A stretch of DNA of 64,000 bases from Pseudomonas sp. CFBP 13711 (GTDB lineage: Bacteria; Pseudomonadota; Gammaproteobacteria; Pseudomonadales; Pseudomonadaceae). The position numbers and the translations under genes were made by a program. Below are positions 42,144 to 50,678 of this stretch, piece after piece. Each line of letters begins with the position of its first letter. Within the stretch, counting starts at the first letter, position 1. The stretch is from contig NZ_JACYVI010000010.1 of assembly GCF_014842265.1 (NCBI RefSeq), positions 186,001-250,000 of the forward strand, given 5' to 3'. Below the pieces are notes generated by a model. It was not told the origin of the DNA, ran no database searches, and worked only from the letters and a program-made list of their open reading frames with translations.

Positions 42144-42938
42144 ATGGCCACGAACCCCTCCAGCCACGCTCAAAAACACCTCGCCGTTCTGATCGATGCG
42201 GACAACGCCCCCGCCGCCATCGTCGAAGGCCTGTTCGAAGAAATCGCCAAATACGGCGTCGCCAGCGTCAAGCGCATCTATGGCGACTGGACCGGGCCGC
42301 AGCTCGGCGGCTGGAAAAAGGTCCTGCTCGACCACTCGATCCAGCCCATTCAGCAGTTCGCCTACACCAAAGGCAAGAACGCCACCGACAGCTCGCTGAT
42401 CATCGACGCCATGGACCTGCTTTACACGCGCCGCTTCGACGGCTTCTGCCTGGTCTCCAGCGACAGCGATTTCACTCGCCTGGCCTCGCGACTGCGCGAG
42501 GAAGGCCTGACGGTGATCGGCTTCGGAGAAGAGAAGACGCCGCGACCGTTCGTGGCGGCCTGCGACAAATTCATCTACATCGAACTGCTCCGCGAAGAGG
42601 TGATTGCCGCTGCCAGCGCAGAGCAAACGCTCGACGCTCCCGCGCAGTCAGAAATGGCCAAACCCGCAGCGACCGAGACGGCAAAACGGCCCAAGGCGCC
42701 CATCAGCTTCATCGCAAAAATCCTCGACGACATCGCCGACGAAGATGGCTGGGTGCAGCTCGGCGCCCTCGGCACCAACATCACCAAGCTGCGACCGGAA
42801 TTCGACCCGCGCACCCATGGCTACAAAAAGCTCAGCGACCTGATCAAGGGCTACCCGCAGGCGTTCGAGCTGCAAGCCAGACCCGCGTCCAGTGGCACGG
42901 CGGTGATGTACGTCAGGCACAAACAAAACGGCAAGTAA
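42144..42938 (+). CDS. NYN domain protein with C-terminal OST-HTH/LOTUS domain
   Basis: The 264 residues begin with a NYN (PIN-like) nuclease domain: AVLIDADNAPA (acidic residues D18, D20), KRIYGDWTGPQLGGWKK, TDSSLIIDAMDLLY and LVSSDSDFTRLASRLRE, which carry the acidic catalytic set. A charged linker at about 155-180 leads into an OST-HTH/LOTUS domain with VQLGALGTNITKLRPEFDPRTHGYKKLSDL. Proteins of this build bind and may cleave RNA. ATG 42144 follows AAGGAAG. Monocistronic by context. Target RNA unknown. Confidence 0.9.
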   Translation: MATNPSSHAQKHLAVLIDADNAPAAIVEGLFEEIAKYGVASVKRIYGDWTGPQLGGWKKVLLDHSIQPIQQFAYTKGKNATDSSLIIDAMDLLYTRRFDGFCLVSSDSDFTRLASRLREEGLTVIGFGEEKTPRPFVAACDKFIYIELLREEVIAAASAEQTLDAPAQSEMAKPAATETAKRPKAPISFIAKILDDIADEDGWVQLGALGTNITKLRPEFDPRTHGYKKLSDLIKGYPQAFELQARPASSGTAVMYVRHKQNGK

Positions 42939-42971
42939 CCCGACCAGCGTTTCTCATCTATGGAGCCATGC

Positions 42972-43211
42972 ATGCCCATCTATTCAGTCGACTACCGCTT
43001 CAACGCTGAACCCCGCAATCATCGCTTCGACCTGAATCAGCCGAAACTGTCAGCGAGCGACGCCGCGATGCACCTGCTTGAGCTGCATTTCGGCGACAGC
43101 GAAAACAGCCTGATCATGCCCAACGCCGATGCCGAACCGGATGAAATCATCGAACAGGCCGGCCAGCTCGGGCTGACGGAGATTCGCGTCACGCAGGTCG
43201 CTTCCGAGTAG
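42972..43211 (+). CDS. Small hypothetical protein
   Basis: The 79-residue product starts at ATG 42972, with GGAG at 6 bases. An upstream ATG at 42960 lacks this. It is acidic (PNADAEPDEIIEQAGQLG) with alternating strands and a helix at about 25-37. No motif is recognised. It lies 33 bases after the NYN-LOTUS gene and may share its transcript. Function unknown. Confidence 0.75.
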   Translation: MPIYSVDYRFNAEPRNHRFDLNQPKLSASDAAMHLLELHFGDSENSLIMPNADAEPDEIIEQAGQLGLTEIRVTQVASE

Positions 43212-43305
43212 GCCTGCCGACGACGTCCGGTAAAAACGTTGAACCCTGCAGCGGCACCTGCATCCGATCACTACGACTGAACATTTCCCGACTGACAGGT
43301 GCCCC

Positions 43306-44181
43306 ATGATCGAGATCAACAGCTACACGACCGTCAAACGACGGGAGCGCGTGCCCCATGACGTGTTCGCCCATTACTGGCGCGACGTCCACGGCCCGCT
43401 GTGCTCGCGGCTTCCGGGCTTGGGCTTGTACATCCAGCACCACTTTTCCCGGCAGCAGGATGCTCACCTCTGGCCACTCGCCGATGGCATCAGCGAGATT
43501 CAGGATTACGAACTGGACGGTGGGGTGGAGATCGGTTTCGAGTCCGCTGCGGACCAGAAGCAGTTTCAGGAGGCCAGCCCGATTTTGTTTTCGGACGAGC
43601 AGAACATGTTCGACGAAACCCTGGCCTACGCCTTGCCCCAAGGCTCGCTGACGCTGACCAATTCGCTGTCGGATGAGCGGTTCAACGGCACCGACACCTT
43701 CGACCGCATTCACATCCACTTCAGCCCGCGGGAAACCCTCGCGCAGCTGCACGGATACTTAAAATCGAATCTGGGACCGCTGCTGGCAGCGTCCGATGAA
43801 GTGGTGAAAGTCTGCCTGCACCTCTGCGAACCCTTCGAGAACGATGGCCAGCACCCACCTGCGCCCAATGTCGCGCACTTTGCCAACCCGGCCCGCGCCG
43901 AACTGGCTGTGCTGGAAATCGCGTTCAAGTCGCCACTGGCGCGTCGGCGTTTTTTCCAGAGCGACGTGTTCCAGAACACCCTGCCTGAACAATCGAAGCA
44001 CATCGCCCAGCTCAAGACGTTCGCTGTCTCCGGGCTCTACACCTACGTGCGCGACAAGTCCCTGACCACCGCAGGTTTGCGCGGCAGTCGGGCAGCCGAG
44101 CTGATTGAATACCTGGGCGCGGTGAATCAGGTTCAGCCGGATGTTGAAGAGCTGATGCTCAAAGGCACGCAGTCCCGCTGA
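43306..44181 (+). CDS. EthD domain-containing protein
   Basis: The 291 residues appear to contain two ferredoxin-like EthD-type halves. The first has RRERVPHDVFAHYWRDVHGPLCSRLPGL, the family's most typical block, ending in QHHFSR. The second, after about residue 140, has HIHFSPRETLAQLHGYLKS and VLEIAFKSPLARRRFFQS. EthD-like proteins occur with degradation enzymes and often act as small dimeric enzymes or accessory proteins. No direct partner is adjacent. A hairpin (44190-44218) after the stop may end the transcript. Confidence 0.82.
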   Translation: MIEINSYTTVKRRERVPHDVFAHYWRDVHGPLCSRLPGLGLYIQHHFSRQQDAHLWPLADGISEIQDYELDGGVEIGFESAADQKQFQEASPILFSDEQNMFDETLAYALPQGSLTLTNSLSDERFNGTDTFDRIHIHFSPRETLAQLHGYLKSNLGPLLAASDEVVKVCLHLCEPFENDGQHPPAPNVAHFANPARAELAVLEIAFKSPLARRRFFQSDVFQNTLPEQSKHIAQLKTFAVSGLYTYVRDKSLTTAGLRGSRAAELIEYLGAVNQVQPDVEELMLKGTQSR

Positions 44182-44189
44182 CAATTCCG

Positions 44190-44218
44190 GTCGGCGGCCG
44201 TAGACCACGGCTGCCGAC
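44190..44218 (+). terminator. Hairpin terminator candidate after EthD gene
   Basis: GTCGGCGGCCG pairs with CGGCTGCCGAC (one mismatch) around a short loop, followed by GCCTTTCC. The T-run is short, so efficiency is uncertain. Confidence 0.5.
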
Positions 44219-44372
44219 GCCTTTCCAGCCTGTGAGCACCCGCCACGGCCTCGCAATTGATCCGATCTATGCATCAAAGGATGAAAAAATAACGATTATC
44301 GTCGTCTGAAAATTGCCACAGAATCTCCAGTTACAAGCGCTTACAAACTCAAAAAAAACGCTGGAGAACAAC

Positions 44373-45671
44373 ATGCATCAACCGCCAAGCCAGACCTCCT
44401 CCGGGAAGTCCAGGGCAGGAATGGTCTTCCGGGTCACCTCCGGAAACTTTCTTGAACAGTTCGACTTCTTCCTCTTCGGCTTCTACGCCACCCAGATCGC
44501 CTCCGCTTTCTTTCCCGCCAGCAACGAGTTCGCCTCGTTGATGATGACCTTCGCTGTCTTCGGTGCAGGGTTCTTGATGCGGCCGCTGGGCGCCGTGCTG
44601 CTGGGGGCGTACATCGACGACGTCGGCCGCCGTCGCGGTCTGATCGTGACCCTGGCAATCATGGCCAGTGGCACCTTGCTGATCGTCCTGGTGCCGGGTT
44701 ACGCGACGATCGGCCTGTGGGCACCGGCGCTGGTCTTGCTCGGACGGCTGCTGCAGGGATTCTCCGCAGGTGCAGAGATGGGCGGCGTGTCCGTCTACCT
44801 CGCCGAAATGGCAACGCCGGGGCGCAAAGGTTTTTACGCCAGTTGGCAATCGGCCAGTCAGCAAGTGGCCATCGTTGTCGCCGCCGCCCTGGGTTACGGC
44901 CTCAATCAATGGCTTGCCCCGACCGAGCTGTCGGCATGGGGCTGGCGCATTCCGTTTGCCGTCGGCTGCCTGATCATCCCGTTCATTTTCCTGCTGCGCC
45001 GCAGCCTTGAAGAAACCGCAGAATTCACCACGCGCAAACACCGCCCGACGATGAAGGAAGTGTTCGCAACCCTCCTCGGCAACGCCAGTGTTGTCATCCT
45101 CGGGATGCTGATGGTGGCGATGACCACCACCGCCTTTTACATGATCACCGTTTACGCACCGACCTTCGGCCGCTCGGTGCTGCAGCTCAGTACCAGTGAT
45201 GCGCTGATCGTGACGCTGCTGGTGGGGGTGTCGAACTTCTTCTGGCTGCCCATCGGCGGCGCGCTGAGTGATCGCATGGGGCGCAAGCCGCTGCTGCTGG
45301 CGATGTCGCTGCTGACGCTGCTGACGGCCTATCCCGCGCTTTCATTCCTGGCCCAGGCGCCGACCTTTGCCCACATGCTCGAAGTGCTGCTGTGGTTCTC
45401 GTTTCTCTACGGCATTTACAACGGCGCGATGATTCCCGCGCTCACGGAAATGATGCCCGTCGAGGTGCGCGTGGCCGGTTTCTCCCTCGCCTACAGCCTG
45501 GCGACAGCGATCTTCGGCGGCTTCACGCCGGCTGTCTCGACCTGGCTCATTCACCTGACCGGGGACAAGGCCGCGCCGGCCTACTGGATGATCTTCGCCG
45601 CCCTGTGCGCCTTTACCGCGACGCTGGTGCTGTACCGACGTCTCGCCACTCAGTCACTTGCCACTGCTTGA
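44373..45671 (+). CDS. Citrate-type MFS transporter (MHS family)
   Basis: The 432 residues have 12 membrane segments and metabolite:H+ symporter motifs: GNFLEQFDFFLFGFYAT at the start, FLMRPLGAVLLGAYIDDVGRR, RLLQGFSAGAEMGGVSVYLAEMA and a second-half LSDRMGRKPLL loop. It resembles CitA/TcuC citrate and tricarballylate symporters. ATG 44373 follows GGAG, and the in-frame reading further upstream is not supported. It is followed by a periplasmic binding protein gene 11 bases on, an uncommon pairing, and a convergent LysR gene. Confidence 0.9.
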   Translation: MHQPPSQTSSGKSRAGMVFRVTSGNFLEQFDFFLFGFYATQIASAFFPASNEFASLMMTFAVFGAGFLMRPLGAVLLGAYIDDVGRRRGLIVTLAIMASGTLLIVLVPGYATIGLWAPALVLLGRLLQGFSAGAEMGGVSVYLAEMATPGRKGFYASWQSASQQVAIVVAAALGYGLNQWLAPTELSAWGWRIPFAVGCLIIPFIFLLRRSLEETAEFTTRKHRPTMKEVFATLLGNASVVILGMLMVAMTTTAFYMITVYAPTFGRSVLQLSTSDALIVTLLVGVSNFFWLPIGGALSDRMGRKPLLLAMSLLTLLTAYPALSFLAQAPTFAHMLEVLLWFSFLYGIYNGAMIPALTEMMPVEVRVAGFSLAYSLATAIFGGFTPAVSTWLIHLTGDKAAPAYWMIFAALCAFTATLVLYRRLATQSLATA

Positions 45672-45682
45672 AGGACCCTGTC

Positions 45683-46459
45683 ATGAACTCTTTACTAAAA
45701 CCCCTCTGCGTGATGGCGCTGACCAGCTGCGCCTACGGCAATCTTGCGTACGCCGAAGCGCTGACCGTCATGACCTCGGGCGGCTTCACTGCCGCCTATC
45801 AACACCTGGGGCCGCAATACGCAGAGCACAGCGGCAACACGCTGAAAACGGTGCTCGGCCCGTCGATGGGTAAAGCGGCGGAAGCCATCCCCAACCGGTT
45901 GAGTCGCGGCGAGCACGCCGACGTGGTGATCATGGTGGGTTACGCACTGGATGATTTGATCAAGCAGGGCAAGGTCGACGCCGCCTCGCGTGTGGAACTG
46001 GCGGACTCGCGCATCGGCATGGTAGTGAAGGCCGGCGCCGACAAACCTGCCATCGGCACCGATGCCGAGCTGAAAGACACCCTGCTGGCGGCCAAGTCAG
46101 TGGCCTATTCAGACAGCGCAAGCGGCGTCTACATCGAGAAAGAGCTGTTCAAGAAGCTCGGCGTTCAGCCGCAGCTGGCACCCAAAAGCAAGATGATCGA
46201 GCGCATTCCGGTGGCCTCCGTCGTGGCCAAGGGTGACTACCAGCTGGGCTTCCAGCAGGTCGCCGAATTGTTGCCGATCCCCGGCGTGACCTTCGTCGGC
46301 AAGATTCCGGAAGACGTGCAATCGGTGACCCGCTATGCCGCCGGGATTCCGAAAAATGCCGATCACCCCGTTGAAGCGAAGGAGCTGCTGAAGTTTTTGT
46401 CATCCCCCGACGCCCAGGCGAGCATTCGCGAGACCGGCCTGGACTCAGTCCCGCGGTAA
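45683..46459 (+). CDS. Periplasmic solute-binding protein, ModA-like
   Basis: The 258 residues have a signal peptide of about 24 residues (ending NLAYA) and then a type 2 periplasmic-binding fold: LTVMTSGGFTAAYQHLGPQYAE, LGPSMGKAAEAIPNRL, ADVVIMVGYALDDLIKQG, and DSASGVYIEKELF. It recalls molybdate-binding-like proteins, but no ABC permease or ATPase is near. AAGGA precedes the ATG. The 3' end overlaps the convergent LysR gene by 15 bases. It may feed or sense the substrate of the adjacent MHS transporter. Confidence 0.88.
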   Translation: MNSLLKPLCVMALTSCAYGNLAYAEALTVMTSGGFTAAYQHLGPQYAEHSGNTLKTVLGPSMGKAAEAIPNRLSRGEHADVVIMVGYALDDLIKQGKVDAASRVELADSRIGMVVKAGADKPAIGTDAELKDTLLAAKSVAYSDSASGVYIEKELFKKLGVQPQLAPKSKMIERIPVASVVAKGDYQLGFQQVAELLPIPGVTFVGKIPEDVQSVTRYAAGIPKNADHPVEAKELLKFLSSPDAQASIRETGLDSVPR

Positions 46460-47353
46460 CGTCCCGGGCAGCGCGCGAATCCGCTGCTCCAGCTCCAGTG
46501 CCGCGGGCGTCAATGTGCGTCCGCGGCGTTTCAGCACGCCCATCTGCCTGATCACCTCCGGCTCCACCAGCCGCACTTTGGCCAGGATCGGGTGGGCAGA
46601 GATCGGCATCGCAATGGACGGCACCACCGCAATGCCCAGCCCCGCCTCGACCAGGCCAAGCACCGTCGTCACGTGGCGTGCTTCGCAGACGCTGTTCCTG
46701 CCCGGCTGAAAACCTGAAAGCGCGCGATCCAGCACCAGACGATTGCCCGAAGATTTATCCAGCGTGATGCAGTCGTGTTCGCACGCCTGAGCCCAGGTGA
46801 CGGTGTCGAGGACGGCCAGCGGATGGTCGCGGCGGCAGGCAATCACGTAGTGCTCTTCGAGCAGCGGACTGAACTCGATTTCCGGCGCCAGGTTGCCGGT
46901 GAAACTCACCCCGAAATCGGCTTCCCCTGACGCCACCGCTGCACTGACTTCGTTGGCCGAGACGTCGATCAGCCTGATGTTGATCAACGGGTATTGCCCG
47001 TGAAAGCTGCGGATCGCATGGGGCAGGAAATAGTAGGCCGCAGACGGTACGCAGGCCACGGTCAGCGTGCCCCTGCGGTTGGCGCCACCGTCGCCGATGC
47101 TGAGCAGCGCCAGATCCAGGTCATCCAGGAGACGTTCGACCTGGGGCAGAAACGCTCGCCCAACGTTGGTCAACGATACCTTTCGCGTGGTCCGCTCAAA
47201 CAGCTTGACCCCCAGGGCGGACTCAAGCTTTTCGATGCGACGGCTCAGCGCCGACTGGGTGATGCGGATGGACTCGGCCGCCCGGCGAAAGCCCTGCTTT
47301 TCAACCACCGCACGAAAAGCCTGGAGGTCATTGAGGTCGAAGTTGATGTTCAC
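46445..47353 (-). CDS. LysR-type transcriptional regulator
   Basis: The 302 residues start at a GTG (47353) leading into NINFDLNDLQAFRAVVEKQGFRRAAESI and SALSRRIEKLESALGVKLFERT, the LysR helix-turn-helix. An effector domain spans about 90-295. Starts further upstream add an unconserved Arg-rich stretch. It converges with the transporter/binding-protein pair and probably regulates them. Effector not known, though an organic acid is plausible. Confidence 0.9.
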   Translation of the reverse strand: MNINFDLNDLQAFRAVVEKQGFRRAAESIRITQSALSRRIEKLESALGVKLFERTTRKVSLTNVGRAFLPQVERLLDDLDLALLSIGDGGANRRGTLTVACVPSAAYYFLPHAIRSFHGQYPLINIRLIDVSANEVSAAVASGEADFGVSFTGNLAPEIEFSPLLEEHYVIACRRDHPLAVLDTVTWAQACEHDCITLDKSSGNRLVLDRALSGFQPGRNSVCEARHVTTVLGLVEAGLGIAVVPSIAMPISAHPILAKVRLVEPEVIRQMGVLKRRGRTLTPAALELEQRIRALPGTLPRD

Positions 47354-47461
47354 GGCATGTCGTCGCTTTGATCGTAGACGGGCATCAATGGTAAGGCGCA
47401 ATGCGTCGGCGAGCCATCCCCGGCCGAGTCCCACGGCTGCCCCTTGCACGGAACGACTGGC

Positions 47462-48088
47462 CTAATAAAGCGTGTCGGCGATCCGGCCCGGCAGCGCCTT
47501 GTCGTACGCGTCGCCGTCAATCGCTGCGTGCGAAACCGCCTTGAGAATCTGACCCGCTGTCGGCAGCGCGCTGCGCGGCACCTGCTTGGACGCATCCCAC
47601 AGCCCTGCCCTGATCACCGCCCGGCTGCACTGGAAATACACGCTGGTGACGGTGATTTTCAGCACCGACTTCGGCGGCTTCCCGTCCACGGCAAAACGCT
47701 CCAGCAGATCGGGCGCGATGGAGATCTGCGCCGTGCCGTTGACGCGCAGGGTTTCGCCCACGCCCGGTACGAGAAACAGCAGCGCGACTCGCGGGTCTTC
47801 GACGATGTTGCGCAGGGTGTCGATGCGGTTGTTGCCGCGTCGGTCTGGCAGATACAGCGTCTGGCTGTCTTCGATATGCACGAAGCCTGGCTGATCTCCC
47901 CGGGGCGAGGCATCCAGGCCGCCTGCGCCCGACGAGGCGAGGATCACGAAGGACGCCGCTTCGATGAACGGCCGGTACACCGGGTGAATGTGGTCAACTT
48001 CTTTGACCAGAGACGGCGGCGCGATCGGGCCATACACCGCTTCCAGTGCCTCTACGGTTGTCAGGTATGAGCTGTCTTTAAGATCCAT
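47462..48088 (-). CDS. Pyridoxamine 5'-phosphate oxidase family flavoprotein
   Basis: The 208 residues from ATG 48088 (MDLKDSSYLTTVEALEAVYG) have a split-barrel PPOX fold: FVILASSGAGGLDASPRGDQPGFV, NNRIDTLRNIVEDPRVALLFLVPG and a LRVNGTA strand that bind FMN. The protein resembles the MSMEG_1061 group of FMN enzymes of unknown substrate. The longer reading to 48337 has no homology signal. A 109-base gap follows the LysR gene on the same strand. Confidence 0.88.
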   Translation of the reverse strand: MDLKDSSYLTTVEALEAVYGPIAPPSLVKEVDHIHPVYRPFIEAASFVILASSGAGGLDASPRGDQPGFVHIEDSQTLYLPDRRGNNRIDTLRNIVEDPRVALLFLVPGVGETLRVNGTAQISIAPDLLERFAVDGKPPKSVLKITVTSVYFQCSRAVIRAGLWDASKQVPRSALPTAGQILKAVSHAAIDGDAYDKALPGRIADTLY

Positions 48089-48251
48089 CGTGGTTCTCTG
48101 CGGTTTCTTCTTTAAAGGAAAGGGTCGGTATGCACTGACGCCTTGTCCCCGATTGGGGCAATAGTGGCAGACGCGTGTGGCAGATTGAGCGGCGATCTGA
48201 TTCACTGCCTGCCTTTTCACCGTCCAGCATCTGCACACCGGGTAACCAGGC

Positions 48252-48437
48252 ATGAACCGTCGCAAGAAACTTAACCAGATCCTCAGAGCCAACGCAAAAA
48301 AGGCGAGTGCCAAACTGGCGCCGAAGAACAAAGACACCTACGTCAGCAAGGCCGACCGGTTGAAGCTGGCTGAGGCCACTGCTGAATCCACGACCGAATC
48401 CACCCCTGACGCGGTCAGCCCTTCCGAGGCGGTTTGA
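48252..48437 (+). CDS. DUF2986 family small protein
   Basis: The 61 residues match DUF2986: MNRRKKLNQILRANAKKA, then LAPKNKDTYVSKADRLKLAEA. It is highly basic in its N-terminal half, with an Ala/Thr/Ser-rich tail. Function of the family is unknown. It lies between the PPOX gene and the REP array. Confidence 0.88.
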   Translation: MNRRKKLNQILRANAKKASAKLAPKNKDTYVSKADRLKLAEATAESTTESTPDAVSPSEAV

Positions 48438-48472
48438 ACACCCTCCATTTGCGATGCGCCGCCAACCCCTGA

Positions 48473-48815
48473 TAAGACCGGCTTCAGCCGGGAAGAGGCC
48501 AGTGCGTACGCCATCATTTTTTCAGTGTGATTACCGACGCCTTCCCGGCTGAAGCCGGTCCTACAGGGCGCGCGCGGTGTCAGTGGGACCGGCTTCAGCC
48601 GGGAAGAGGCCAGTGCGTACGCCATCAATTTTTCGGTGTGATTGCCGACGCCTTCCCGGCTAAAGCCGGTCCCACAGGGCGCGCGCGGTGTCAGTGGGAC
48701 CGGCTTCAGCCGGGAAGCGGCCAGCGCGTACGCCATCAATTTTACAGCGTGACTACCGACGCCTTCCCGGCTAAAGCCAGCCCCACAGAAAGCTCCGGTT
48801 TCAGCCGGGAATGGT
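48473..48815. repeat. Tandem 111-bp array of REP elements
   Basis: Units recur with a period of 111 bases, and the AGTGCGTACGCC mark lies at 48501, 48612 and, as AGCGCGTACGCC, at 48723. Each unit has two opposed CCGGCT(G/A)AAGCCGG palindromes. The last pair, near 48761-48815, lies inside the coding sequence of the XRE regulator. No other gene in this interval. Confidence 0.88.
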
Positions 48816-49629
48816 CTTCGATCACCGCCCGCACACGTTCGGCGTCGGCGGCGGTGACCGGGTTGTAGACGATCATCGACAGGTCCAGTCGCCCGTCCAC
48901 CGCAAAGTTCGAGTATTCCAGCTCGATGATGCCATGGGGGTCATGGCGCAGGCGTTTGGTGCCTTCGCCCTGTAGCCGCACGTCGTTGTCTCCCCACAGC
49001 ACCGCGAATTCCGGGCTCAGGGTGCATAGTTCTTCCGCCAGCCGGGTGACCTCGGACGCCGCGCCGGCGCGGGTCGCGTCCGCCCGAAACGCTGCGACGA
49101 TGAAGCGCGCCACCGCATTCCAGTCCGCCTGCCGGGCCTGGGCGCGCGGGTTGCAGAACATCAGCCGCAAGATATTACGTTGCCCCACCGGCAGCAGGCT
49201 GTAATCGGTGAAGACCGCCGCCGCTGCGGTGTTCCAGGCCAGCACGTCCCACGTCGCCGTTTTGATGAACGCCGGGCTGAACGCGAGGGTGTCGAGGACC
49301 CGTTGCAGTCGCGGCGTCACCCCGTCGGGCGCGCTGTAGACCACTTCCGGCGGATGGCCGAAAGCGAGCATGAACAGGTGCTCGCGCTCGGGTTCGGTCA
49401 TCAGCAGACTTTCCGCAATCCGGTTCAGCACCTGTGCCGACGGTGCCCCGCCGCGCCCCTGCTCCAGCCACGTGTACCAGGTCGCGCTGATATTGGCGCG
49501 CTGCGCGACTTCTTCCCGGCGCAGACCCGGTGTGCGTCGCCGGCCGGCAAAGCCGAAACTGGCCGGATCAAGGCGCGCACGGCAATCCTTCAGATACGTG
49601 CCCAGCAAATGAACAGAGGGGTTGGCCAT
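48742..49629 (-). CDS. XRE regulator with MmyB-like ligand domain, REP-derived tail
   Basis: The 295 residues have an N-terminal helix-turn-helix (LRREEVAQRANISATWYTWLEQGRG) and an MmyB-like domain from about residue 100 on (LQRVLDTLAFSPAFIKTATWDVLAWN, NILRLMF). This group of regulators often controls an adjacent divergent oxidoreductase gene. Here an epimerase-like gene is divergent at 49729. The last ~23 codons, from HSRLKPEL to the stop, are made of REP sequence, so the C-terminus was probably extended by a REP element. Two AACGT(C/T)ACG boxes, at 49659 and 49683, may be its operator. Confidence 0.9.
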   Translation of the reverse strand: MANPSVHLLGTYLKDCRARLDPASFGFAGRRRTPGLRREEVAQRANISATWYTWLEQGRGGAPSAQVLNRIAESLLMTEPEREHLFMLAFGHPPEVVYSAPDGVTPRLQRVLDTLAFSPAFIKTATWDVLAWNTAAAAVFTDYSLLPVGQRNILRLMFCNPRAQARQADWNAVARFIVAAFRADATRAGAASEVTRLAEELCTLSPEFAVLWGDNDVRLQGEGTKRLRHDPHGIIELEYSNFAVDGRLDLSMIVYNPVTAADAERVRAVIEDHSRLKPELSVGLALAGKASVVTL

Positions 49630-49728
49630 GATGATCCTGTTGGTTTTTATACCCTGATAACGTCACGTCTTTTAAGCGGATAAACGTTACGCGCATCCTG
49701 CCGGCTTCAGCAAAAGGAGTTTTCAGCA

Positions 49729-50619
49729 ATGCGCGTATTTCTCACCGGCTCCACAGGTTTTATCGGCTCCCACGTCGCCCGGGAACTACTCGCCGCGGGT
49801 CACCAGGTGCTGGGCATGACGCGCTCCCAAGCGGGCTACGACGAATTGCGGGCCATCGGCGCCGAGCCCCATCACGGCACCCTCGAAGACCTCGCCAGCC
49901 TCAGACTCGGCGCCGAGCAGTGCGACGCGGTCATTCACACCGCGTTCGATCACGACTTCGCCCACTTCGTCGACAACTGCCAGAAAGATGCGCGGGCCAT
50001 CGCCGCACTGGGCGAAGCGCTGAACGGCTCGCAGCGCCCGCTGCTGATCACCTCCGGCACGCCGATGGGTTCGCCGGCACCGGGCGAGCCCGCCGATGAA
50101 GATCACTTCAATCCCGAGCATCCAAACCCTCGAGCCGCTTCGGAACGGGCAGCAGAGGCGCTGTTGCAACGCGGCCTCAACGTGGTGGTGATGCGTCTGT
50201 CGCAGATCCACGACACGGTCAAACAGGGCCTGGTCACCGAACTCATCAAGCACGCGCTGGGGACCGGCGTCTCGGCGTATGTCGACGGCGGAATGAATCA
50301 CTGGTCCGCCGCGCACATTTCTGACACAGCCCAGCTGTACCGACTCGCGCTGGAAAAACACCAACCCGGCGCTCGCTATCACGCAACCGCCGAAAGCCAC
50401 ATCCCCTTCCACCTCATCGCCGAAGCCCTGGGTGAAGGCCTGGGACTGCCCGTTGTTTCAGTGCCAGCCGACGAGGCGATGGCGAGGTTCGGTTGGCTGT
50501 CGAGCTTTGTGGGACGGGATATGTCGAGCAACAGCAGCAAAACCCGGGCGCGATTGGGCTGGGCGCCGACCGGGCCGGGTTTGATTGAAGATCTCAAAGG
50601 GTGTTTTGAACGGCGGTGA
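49729..50619 (+). CDS. NAD-dependent epimerase/dehydratase family (SDR) protein
   Basis: The 296 residues begin MRVFLTGSTGFIGSHVARELL, an extended SDR cofactor site GxxGxxG, followed by VIHTAFDHDF and SGTPMGSPAPGEP. The usual YxxxK catalytic pair is not obvious, so activity may be atypical or non-canonical. The family often reduces or rearranges small carbonyl compounds. It is divergent from the XRE/MmyB regulator and is the likely regulated gene. AAAAGGAG precedes the ATG. Confidence 0.88.
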   Translation: MRVFLTGSTGFIGSHVARELLAAGHQVLGMTRSQAGYDELRAIGAEPHHGTLEDLASLRLGAEQCDAVIHTAFDHDFAHFVDNCQKDARAIAALGEALNGSQRPLLITSGTPMGSPAPGEPADEDHFNPEHPNPRAASERAAEALLQRGLNVVVMRLSQIHDTVKQGLVTELIKHALGTGVSAYVDGGMNHWSAAHISDTAQLYRLALEKHQPGARYHATAESHIPFHLIAEALGEGLGLPVVSVPADEAMARFGWLSSFVGRDMSSNSSKTRARLGWAPTGPGLIEDLKGCFERR

Positions 50620-50678
50620 ATGATCCGTAGAGACGCCGAGCTGCCGATCCCAACCAAGGGCCCGTGCGCGCCACGGGC

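Noticed and set aside
44313..44372. Upstream extension of the citrate-type transporter
   Set aside because: It begins at a TTG without a ribosome binding site. The ATG at 44373 has GGAG and the expected N-terminus.
48089..48337. Longer start for the PPOX protein
   Set aside because: The added ~80 residues have no family similarity and overlap the divergent DUF2986 gene.
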